64,000 bases of DNA from Actinacidiphila paucisporea (GTDB taxonomy: Bacteria; Actinomycetota; Actinomycetes; Streptomycetales; Streptomycetaceae). Under the pieces are notes generated by a model. The model ran no database searches, was not told the DNA's origin, and saw only the letters and a program-made list of their open reading frames with translations. Shown piece by piece: positions 16,994-27,366 of the stretch. Location of the stretch: contig NZ_FRBI01000035.1 of assembly GCF_900142575.1 (NCBI RefSeq), positions 1 through 64,000 on the forward strand, in the 5' to 3' direction. A program made the position numbers and the translations under genes. Every line of letters starts with the position of its first letter. Within the stretch, counting starts at the first letter, position 1.

Positions 16994-17572
16994 TCACGCC
17001 TCGTGGTCGGGGGGTGACGCGGGGGGGATCGAGGCGGGTGCGGGTGGGGTCTGGGTGGGCTTCGGCGGGGTGGGGGTGGGCTTCGGGAGGCGTGGGACGG
17101 ACTCGCGGCGGGCGTCTTCCGCGCTGTTCTGGGCGCCCAGGGAGCCGAAGTAGAAGCCGGCGACCGTGGCCAGGACGGTCATCAGGGAGGTCACGATGGT
17201 CTTGCGGAGGTCGCCGGAGTCGGGGCCCGAGGAGAGCATCGCGACTGCCAGGGCGAAGCCGACCAGGGCGAGGATGAGGACGGCGATGATGCTGCGGGTC
17301 AGGCCGCGGACGCCGCGGGGTTCGCGCAGGTCGCGGAGGAAGTCGCGGATCTCGTGGTCGGTGGCCGCGCGGTCGATCAGCTGGTCGGTGAGCTGGCGGC
17401 GCCAGGCGGTGGCCCGGCGGACGTCCATGATCAGCGGTACGACGGCCACCGCGGCGGCGACCACGACCACGATCGCGATCAGGATGAAGGCCGAGCCGCC
17501 CGTGAGGCCGCTGATCGGCTCGGCGGCGGCGGCCGTCGATGTGACCGCCGTCACGGCGGGTGAGTGAGTCAT
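16994..17572 (-). CDS. Membrane protein of unknown function with Pro/Thr tail
   Basis: A 192-residue protein with three hydrophobic segments: about 27-48 (SAFILIAIVVVVAAAVAVVP), about 93-113 (SIIAVLILALVGFALAVAML) and about 127-148 (SLMTVLATVAGFYFGSLGAQ). A cytosolic loop between the first two carries charged residues. The last 40 residues are a Pro/Thr repeat (PTPTPPKPTQTPP). I do not recognise a named family. It is a single leftward gene between the tRNA gene and the divergent beta-galactosidase gene, and its context gives no functional clue. The start ATG 17572 is preceded by a G-rich stretch (GGGGGG). Confidence 0.75.
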   Translation of the reverse strand: MTHSPAVTAVTSTAAAAEPISGLTGGSAFILIAIVVVVAAAVAVVPLIMDVRRATAWRRQLTDQLIDRAATDHEIRDFLRDLREPRGVRGLTRSIIAVLILALVGFALAVAMLSSGPDSGDLRKTIVTSLMTVLATVAGFYFGSLGAQNSAEDARRESVPRLPKPTPTPPKPTQTPPAPASIPPASPPDHEA

Positions 17573-17795
17573 CGAGCTGTCCCCCCAGTCATTTCGGGCG
17601 GGCAGGATCCCAGTGGCCCGACAGGGCGGTCAAGTCCGTTGCCCGGCAGTGGTGTTCGGATTCCGGGGGGCGGTCGGCGGAAATCGATGATCGTTACATC
17701 TAGCGGCGGGCCCGCCACCTCAGCAGAATCGGTACCGGGGATCGACCGGGCCGGACCGGAGCGGCGCGTTCGACACCAGCGGATCCGGGAACTGA

Positions 17796-21436
<3,641 letters not shown>

Positions 21437-21517
21437 TGACCGGAGGGCCTCGTAACGGCCGGTCCGGGCCGACGTCGTAGCGTTCCCGAACGCCGGCCGT
21501 GGGCGTACGGCCGCCGG

Positions 21518-22738
21518 CTACTCGGGGCGGGCCGCCTCGAAGCCGCCGGCCGCGTGTTCGGTCCCGGCGCCGACCGGGCGCTCGGCCCCGGTACCGGCCG
21601 TACGCTCCGGGTGCGCGGGCCAGCCGCCCGCCGGGACGACGGCGACCTCGCGCCACCACCAGTCGTCGGGCTGCGGGTCGGCGGGCTCGAAGGGCGCGCC
21701 GACCCGAGGGACGGCGATCTTCGAGCCGGTTCCGCGGGCCGCGGCCACCGTGCCCTCGGCGGGGTCGGCCCAGGCGTGCTGGGCGAGGTTGAAGGTGCCC
21801 CAGTGGATGGGCAGCATCACGCCGCGCGGGGTGCCGCCCGACAGGTCGGTGTGCGCCCGCATGCCCTCGGCCGGGGTCATGTGGATGTCGGGCCAGAACT
21901 CGCTGTAGGCGCCGACCTGGATCATCGTGGCGTCGAAGGGGCCGTGCTCGGCGCCGATGTCGGCGAAGCCGGGGAAGTAGCCGGTGTCGCCGCTGTGGAA
22001 GATCCGGTGGGTGCCGTCGGTGACCGCCCAGGACGCCCACAGGGTCTGCTGCCGGCCGCGCAGGCCGCGCCCGCAGAAGTGCCGGGCGGGGGTGGCGGTC
22101 AGGTGCAGGCCGGCGATCTCGGTGGACTCGTTCCAGTCCAGCTCGTGCAGCCGGGCCGCGGGCACTCCCCAGTGCTCCAGGTGCGCGCCGACGCCCAGCG
22201 GGACCGCGAACACGACGTCGCTGCGGACGAGTTCGAGGATGCTCGGCATGTCGAGGTGGTCGTAGTGGTCGTGCGAGATCACCACGACGTCGAGTCCGGT
22301 CAGCGAGCCGAGCGGGACCGGCGCGGGGTGCATGCGCCGCGGGCCGGCGAAGGGGAAGGGAGAACAGCGCTCGCCCCACACCGGGTCGAACAGCACCCGG
22401 CGGCCGCCGATCTCGGCCAGCACGGTGGAGTGGCCCATCCAGGTCAGCCGCAGCCCGGACGCGGGCGGCACCGCGATGTCGGCGAGCGTCGTGGGGTGCA
22501 CCGGGATCGGCCTGGCCGGCTTCCTCGGCACCCGGGCCTCCTTGCGGAGGGTCGCGGGCAGTGACTTGAAGAATTCGCTTCCAGGGCCGGGGCGGGCGCC
22601 GACCGGGTTCACGAAAGCGCCGTCCGCGTAGTTCGGCGACCGAAGGATACGGTCGAGGCGCGCGCCCGTGGGGTCGGCCCCGAACGCCGCGGGGCGCGCT
22701 TTCACGAGGCGGGACGGCTGACGGCCGGCGCCGGTCAC
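21518..22738 (-). CDS. Metallo-beta-lactamase-fold hydrolase (NAPE-PLD/UlaG-like)
   Basis: A 406-residue protein started at GTG 22738, which has an excellent GGAGGAA ribosome site; the open frame to 22885 is a low-complexity extension. The metal-binding motif SHDHYDHLD sits near residue 165, further His/Asp ligands are in ATPARHFCGRG and HSGDTGYF, and IHWGTFN gives the last histidine. An N-terminal extension of about 80 residues (SPNYADGAFVNPVG) and the fold resemble NAPE-hydrolysing phospholipase D-like and RomA-like proteins. It is probably a zinc phosphodiesterase or lactonase in the cytosol. The last 40 residues are Gly/Ala-rich and not conserved in character. Confidence 0.88.
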   Translation of the reverse strand: MTGAGRQPSRLVKARPAAFGADPTGARLDRILRSPNYADGAFVNPVGARPGPGSEFFKSLPATLRKEARVPRKPARPIPVHPTTLADIAVPPASGLRLTWMGHSTVLAEIGGRRVLFDPVWGERCSPFPFAGPRRMHPAPVPLGSLTGLDVVVISHDHYDHLDMPSILELVRSDVVFAVPLGVGAHLEHWGVPAARLHELDWNESTEIAGLHLTATPARHFCGRGLRGRQQTLWASWAVTDGTHRIFHSGDTGYFPGFADIGAEHGPFDATMIQVGAYSEFWPDIHMTPAEGMRAHTDLSGGTPRGVMLPIHWGTFNLAQHAWADPAEGTVAAARGTGSKIAVPRVGAPFEPADPQPDDWWWREVAVVPAGGWPAHPERTAGTGAERPVGAGTEHAAGGFEAARPE

Positions 22739-23146
22739 GTTTCCTCCAGGTACACAGACGTCCTGATCGGCGGAATATCCGCCTGTTCCATTATGCGGGC
22801 GCGACCGGATCTTCACGGAGGCGCCCCGCGGCGCCCGCCCGGGCCCCGCGGCACTGCTCGGGCGCGGGCTCTGCGCGGCGCCCACCCGGCTCCCGCGGCG
22901 CCGCTCAGGCGGGGGGCCCTGCGCGGTGCGCTGCCTGCCCGCGGCCGGGTCGTGCGGGCGCGGGAAGACCGGGCCTGGTGGCGCATCTGCCCGGGTCGAG
23001 GGCAGACGTGCTGGTCACAGCCGTGCCGACCGCGGGTCAGATGGCGCAACACAGTGGCAACACCATCCGGGCGCGCTCGTCGGTATGGTCCGTGCACGGC
23101 GGCGACGTCGCCGTGGGAGCGGGACGAGACCGAAGCGGAGAAGTCG
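22739..23146. other. Divergent promoter region, MBL hydrolase / GntR operon
   Basis: 408 very G+C-rich bases. A short dyad GGCGGA-ATA-TCCGCC at 22769-22783, 31 bases upstream of the hydrolase start, could be an operator. The middle part (22800-22970) has low-complexity GC-rich sequence without a supported gene. The promoter of the GntR operon should lie in the right third. Confidence 0.4.
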
Positions 23147-23908
23147 ATGGCAGCCGACCGCACGCAGCAGCGTCCCGCGGGCGCCGCGCGGCGGCGGCTG
23201 CGGGCGGACCAGGCACGGCAGTTGGCGGATCTGCTGCGGCAGCAGGTGCTCGGGCAGGTCTTCGCGGGCGGCGTGCTGCCGCACGAGGACGCGCTCGGGG
23301 CGGAGTACGGGGTGTCGCGGAACACCGTGCGGCAGGCGCTGGACCTGCTGCGCGCCGAGCACCTGGTGGAGCGGGTTCCGGGGCTGGGCACGGTCGCCGT
23401 GGGGCAGAAGTATCCGCACGGTCTCGACCGGCTGATGGGGCTGGCGGAGACGCTGCACGGGCACGGGCAGGTCAGCAACGAGGTGCGCGCGCTCGGCCCG
23501 GTGCGCGCGCCGGCCGCGGTCGCGTCGCGGCTGCGGATCAAGGAGCACGACGACGTGCTCTACATCGAGCGGTTGCGGCGGCTCGACGGCCTCCCGCTGT
23601 CGCTCGACCTCACCTACATCCCGATGGACCTGGGCATCGGCCTGCTCGATGCCGATCTGGAGAACAACGACGTCTTCCGGCTGCTGGAGCAGGTCGCGGG
23701 CCGGCCGCTCGGCACCGCCGAGATCACGCTGGAGGCGGTCAGCGCCGACCTGCACTCCGCGACCGTGCTCGAAGCGCCGCGCGGCGCCGCCCTGTTGATG
23801 CTGGAACGGCTCACCCATCTGTCCGACGGCCGCCCGGTGGACCTGGAGTTCGTCCGCTTCCGCGGCGACCGGATCACCATGCGCGGACTGCTGCACCGCA
23901 GCTCCTGA
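23147..23908 (+). CDS. GntR/UTRA-family transcriptional regulator
   Basis: A 253-residue regulator starting at ATG 23147, eight bases past a GGAG site. The winged helix (about 20-85) shows LLRQQVLGQVFAGG and YGVSRNTVRQALDLLRAEH. The ligand-binding UTRA domain (about 95-248) includes VLYIERLRRLDGLPLSLDLT and ends in DLEFVRFRGDRITMR. It heads a rightward operon (ferredoxin, binding protein, permease, ATPase, flavoprotein) and is separated from the ferredoxin gene by only 42 bases. It likely represses the operon until a small effector, perhaps the imported substrate, binds. This is inferred from family behaviour. Confidence 0.9.
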   Translation: MAADRTQQRPAGAARRRLRADQARQLADLLRQQVLGQVFAGGVLPHEDALGAEYGVSRNTVRQALDLLRAEHLVERVPGLGTVAVGQKYPHGLDRLMGLAETLHGHGQVSNEVRALGPVRAPAAVASRLRIKEHDDVLYIERLRRLDGLPLSLDLTYIPMDLGIGLLDADLENNDVFRLLEQVAGRPLGTAEITLEAVSADLHSATVLEAPRGAALLMLERLTHLSDGRPVDLEFVRFRGDRITMRGLLHRSS

Positions 23909-23950
23909 CCACCACCTGAGCGCCACCACACCCCCTTCCTGGAGACAGCC

Positions 23951-24178
23951 ATGCCTGTCGTGCCGCAGCGCGCCGACGTGCCCGTGACCATCGACGAGTC
24001 CCTGTGCATCGACGGCTGCACGCTGTGCGTCGACATGTGCCCGCTGGACTCCCTGGCGATCAACCCGGAGAGCGGCAAGGCCTTCATGCACGTCGACGAG
24101 TGCTGGTACTGCGGCCCGTGCGCGGCCCGCTGTCCGACCGGTGCGGTGACCGTCAACATGCCCTATCTGCTGCGTTGA
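23951..24178 (+). CDS. Two-cluster [4Fe-4S] ferredoxin, AprB-like
   Basis: A 75-residue iron-sulfur protein. Cysteines 19, 23, 26, 30 (CIDGCTLCVDMCP) and 51, 54, 57, 61 (CWYCGPCAARCP) provide ligands for two [4Fe-4S] clusters. The segment between them (INPESGKAFMHVDECWYC) resembles the beta subunit of dissimilatory adenylylsulfate reductase, where KAF and ECW-C motifs occur in the same order. The longer C-terminal tail of true AprB is absent. It should shuttle electrons to or from the flavoprotein encoded at the end of the operon. Ribosome site GGAGACAG precedes the ATG. Plain bacterial ferredoxin is the alternative reading. Confidence 0.88.
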   Translation: MPVVPQRADVPVTIDESLCIDGCTLCVDMCPLDSLAINPESGKAFMHVDECWYCGPCAARCPTGAVTVNMPYLLR

Positions 24179-24189
24179 GAGGTGCTCGG

Positions 24190-25614
24190 ATGCGCAAGAT
24201 CCTGGTGGCGGCGGGTGCCGCCGCCCTCCTGCTGCCGCTGGCCGGCTGCGGCTCGGACGCGGGTGGCGGGAGCGGCTCGAAGACCGTGACCGTGCACGTC
24301 GGGTACCAGTCCAAGACCATCAACACGGTGACTGCGGGAACCCTGTTGCGTTCCCTCGGTTATTTCGAGCAGCAGCTCAAGGCGCTCGGGCAGCGCGACG
24401 GGACGACGTACAAGGTCGACTGGCAGGACTACGCGACCGGTGCGCCGATCACCGCGCAGATGGTGGCGGGGAAGATCGACGTCGGGTCGATGGGCGACTT
24501 CCCGCTGCTGATCAACGCAGCCCGCGGGGTGCAGCTGCGGCAGCCCACCGAGCTGGTGTCGGTGACCGGCTACAACCTGCGCGGTGGGCTCAACATGGTG
24601 GTGACCGCGCCGGATTCGAAGCTGACCGACCTGTCGGGCCTGCGCGGCGGCAAGGTGTCGACCAGCATCGGCTCCGCGGCCGACGGCACGCTCGTACGGG
24701 CCCTGCGGCAGCGCGGCATTGACGCGGACCACGATCTGCACAAGCTCAACCAGCAGCCGGCGGTGGGAGCTTCGGCGCTCCAGGCGGGCAGCGTGGACGC
24801 GCTGTCGCAGTTCGTCGCCTGGCCTGGGCAGTTGGTCTTCGACGGCAAGGCGAAGGCGCTCTACGACGGGGCGGCGCTGAATCTGCCGACCTTCCACGGG
24901 GTGGCCGTGCGCAGGGCCTTCGCCGAGCAGCGGCCCGCGGTGGTGGACGCCTTCCTGGCGGCGCAGGTCGAGGCCACCGACTACCTGCACGCCCATCCGC
25001 TGGACGCCGCGCAGAAGGTCGCCACCGCCACCGGCCTGCCGCCCGAGGTGGTCTACCTCTACAACGGCCCCGGCGGCATCGCCACCTTCGACCCGACGAT
25101 CAAGAAGCAGCTGCTGGACGCGTTCGCCGAGGACGTGCCGGTGCTGGCCTCGGAGAAGCTCGTCGGGAAGATCGACATCAGCCACTTCGCCGACGACAGC
25201 TTCATCCGGCGGGCGGTCGGCGCCGACTACGACCGGCAGGCCGCCTCACTGGCCAACCCGGCGCCGGTGACCGGCACCGACCCGCTGTGCGGGGGGAAGG
25301 TGGCCGACCCGGCGACGGCGAGCGAGGCGTGGCCGGCCGGGCAGCAGCGGACGGTGCCTTTCACCACCCCGAGCTGCCTGCTGCGGTATCTGCGGCAGCA
25401 TCCGGGATCCGCGGTACGTGCCGCGTACGTGCCCGACGCGCTGACCGGGACGCGGTGGTTCGCCGACCGCGCGGTGTGGGCGACCGATCCGGCGGCCGGG
25501 GCCGCCGACCGCTTCCAGCCGTTCACGACCCAGGAGAACGCCGCGAAGTGGCTGGCCGCCCATCCGGGTTGGCACCTGGTGGACTTCGCGCGGGCCGTCG
25601 AGGGCGCGTCGTGA
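24190..25614 (+). CDS. ABC importer substrate-binding lipoprotein with NosL-like C-terminal domain
   Basis: A 474-residue lipoprotein; lipobox LAGC places the lipid on Cys20. Residues 32-350 form a periplasmic-binding fold of the nitrate/sulfonate/taurine (TauA/SsuA) class: VHVGYQSKTINTVTAG, a helix with MVAGKIDVGSMGDFPLL, then ALQAGSVDALSQF. After a short linker, about 358-474 form an extra domain with Cys367 (DPLCGGKV), Cys396 (TTPSCLLRYL), the strand AAYVPDALTGTRWF and FTTQENAAKWLAAHPG. Its order resembles NosL, a copper-binding lipoprotein domain. I know of no standard sulfonate binding protein with this extension. It starts at ATG 24190, eleven bases past the ferredoxin stop. Confidence 0.87.
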   Translation: MRKILVAAGAAALLLPLAGCGSDAGGGSGSKTVTVHVGYQSKTINTVTAGTLLRSLGYFEQQLKALGQRDGTTYKVDWQDYATGAPITAQMVAGKIDVGSMGDFPLLINAARGVQLRQPTELVSVTGYNLRGGLNMVVTAPDSKLTDLSGLRGGKVSTSIGSAADGTLVRALRQRGIDADHDLHKLNQQPAVGASALQAGSVDALSQFVAWPGQLVFDGKAKALYDGAALNLPTFHGVAVRRAFAEQRPAVVDAFLAAQVEATDYLHAHPLDAAQKVATATGLPPEVVYLYNGPGGIATFDPTIKKQLLDAFAEDVPVLASEKLVGKIDISHFADDSFIRRAVGADYDRQAASLANPAPVTGTDPLCGGKVADPATASEAWPAGQQRTVPFTTPSCLLRYLRQHPGSAVRAAYVPDALTGTRWFADRAVWATDPAAGAADRFQPFTTQENAAKWLAAHPGWHLVDFARAVEGAS

Positions 25615-26543
25615 CCGGCGAGGCGCGGGCGTACCGCTACCTGCTGCGTACGGTCTCGCTGCTGGCCTTCCTCGGCGCGTGGCAGGCGGTGACCGCGCTG
25701 CGGGTCCATCTGTGGGTGCACTTCGAGCAGTTGCCGACGGTGGTGCAGGTCGGCAAGGAGTTCGGGCACCGGCTCGGGACCGGCGCCTACTGGCAGGATC
25801 TCGGCGACAGCCTGGACCGCATCCTCACCGGCTTCGGTCTCGCCGCGGTGCTGGGGGTGGCCTTCGGGGTCGCCATCGGGCGCTCACGGCTCGCCGAGGA
25901 CCTGCTCGGTCCGATCGTCGAACTGCTGCGGCCCATACCGGCGATCGCGCTGGTGCCGGTGGCGATCCTGCTCTTCCCGAGCAACGAGCAGGGCATCGTC
26001 TTCATCACCTTCTCGGCCGCCTTCTTCCCGGTCCTGGTCAGCACCCGGCACGCGGTGCGCGCGCTGACCCCGGTGTGGGAGGAGGCCGTGCTGACCATGG
26101 GCGGCGGCCGGTGGCGGGTGCTCGCACAGGTCGTGCTGCCCGGCGCGCTGCCGGGCATCTTCGGCGGCCTGTCGGTCGGCATCGGCGTGGCGTGGATCTG
26201 CGTGATCTCCGCGGAGATGATCTCCGGTCAGTACGGGGTCGGCTACCGCACCTGGCAGGACTACACGGTGGTCGACTACCCGGGTGTGCTGGTCGGCATG
26301 GTCACCATCGGGCTGCTGGGCCATCTCACCTCCTCGGCGGTGGAGTTCGCGGGCCGCCGGGCCACCCGCTGGCTGCCGCGCACCGAACAGGGCGCGGACC
26401 GCGGCGCGATACGCCGCCGGGCTCGCACGTCCCCCGCGCCGGTGCGCGGTTCCCTCTCCGCGCCGGAAGGCGTGAGCGAGGACAGGCCGCGGACCGATCC
26501 CGTGCCCGTGCCCGTACCCGACTCCGCAACTCCCGGCAGGTGA
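25611..26543 (+). CDS. ABC importer permease (SsuC/TauC type)
   Basis: A 310-residue inner-membrane subunit starting with GTG 25611, overlapping the binding-protein stop. It has about six transmembrane segments and the coupling helix EEAVLTMGGGRWRVLAQVVL in the cytosolic loop that contacts the ATPase. The motif ELLRPIPAIALVPVAILLF is typical of nitrate/sulfonate/taurine permeases. The last 60 residues are a charged, Pro-rich cytosolic tail that is longer than usual. It forms a binding-protein-dependent importer with its neighbours at 24190 and 26549. Confidence 0.93.
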   Translation: MTGEARAYRYLLRTVSLLAFLGAWQAVTALRVHLWVHFEQLPTVVQVGKEFGHRLGTGAYWQDLGDSLDRILTGFGLAAVLGVAFGVAIGRSRLAEDLLGPIVELLRPIPAIALVPVAILLFPSNEQGIVFITFSAAFFPVLVSTRHAVRALTPVWEEAVLTMGGGRWRVLAQVVLPGALPGIFGGLSVGIGVAWICVISAEMISGQYGVGYRTWQDYTVVDYPGVLVGMVTIGLLGHLTSSAVEFAGRRATRWLPRTEQGADRGAIRRRARTSPAPVRGSLSAPEGVSEDRPRTDPVPVPVPDSATPGR

Positions 26544-26548
26544 CCGCG

Positions 26549-27340
26549 ATGACGCTCTCCGCCCCCTCCACCCCCTCCCGCGTCCCGCGGCCGCCCGCCG
26601 CGGACGGCGCCCGGCTCACGCTTCGCGACGCGGTGCTGGGGCGGCGCGGCGCCCCGGTGCTCGCCGGTGTCGGGCTCGACGTGGTGCCCGGCGAGGTGCT
26701 GGCCGTGGTCGGCGCCTCCGGGTGCGGCAAGTCGACGCTGCTGCGCACCCTCGCCGGGCTGCTGCCGCCGCTCGGCGGTGAGGTGGCCGAGGACGGCCGC
26801 CCGCTGACCGGGCCGGGCGGTGGGCGGGCGCTGGTCTTCCAGGATGACGGGCTGCTGCCCTGGCGCACCGCCCGCGCGAACGTCGAACTCCCGCTGGCCA
26901 TCGGCAAGATGCCCAGGTCGCAGCGCAGGGCGCGGGCGGTGGAGTGGCTGGGGCGGGTCGGCCTCACGGGCTGCGAGGACCGGTTGCCGCACCGGCTGTC
27001 CGGCGGGCAGCGGCAGCGGGTGCAGCTGGCCAGGGCTCTGGCCGGGCGGCCCAGGGCGCTGCTGATGGACGAGCCGTTCGGGGCGCTGGACGCCCAGACC
27101 CGCGCGGGGATGCAGCAGTTGCTCGTCGACGTGCTGCGCTCGACCCGCGCGACGGTCGTCTTCGTGACCCATGACGTGGACGAGGCGCTCTTCCTCGGCG
27201 ACCGGGTGGCGCTGCTCGGCTCGTCGCCTGCCGCGCCGGTACGGCTGGTCGCGGTGCCGCGGCCGCGCGACCGGGCCGCGCACGACACGGCCGCGACCGC
27301 CGCCGTACGCCGTGACCTCCTCGAATCGCTGGCCAGTTGA
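26549..27340 (+). CDS. ABC importer ATP-binding protein (SsuB/TauB type)
   Basis: A 263-residue ATPase. Walker A GASGCGKSTLL is near residue 55, the Q-loop is VFQDDGLLPW, the signature LSGGQRQRVQLARAL, Walker B ALLMDEPFGALD and the H-loop FVTHDVDEALFL. These match the nitrate/sulfonate/taurine importer class. ATG 26549 is chosen because AGGTGA precedes it at a suitable distance; a GTG at 26540 that overlaps the permease stop is possible. It energises import of the operon's substrate. The stop is 26 bases ahead of the flavoprotein start. Confidence 0.93.
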   Translation: MTLSAPSTPSRVPRPPAADGARLTLRDAVLGRRGAPVLAGVGLDVVPGEVLAVVGASGCGKSTLLRTLAGLLPPLGGEVAEDGRPLTGPGGGRALVFQDDGLLPWRTARANVELPLAIGKMPRSQRRARAVEWLGRVGLTGCEDRLPHRLSGGQRQRVQLARALAGRPRALLMDEPFGALDAQTRAGMQQLLVDVLRSTRATVVFVTHDVDEALFLGDRVALLGSSPAAPVRLVAVPRPRDRAAHDTAATAAVRRDLLESLAS

Positions 27341-27366
27341 CGCCGCCGACCTCCGAAAGGCCATCG

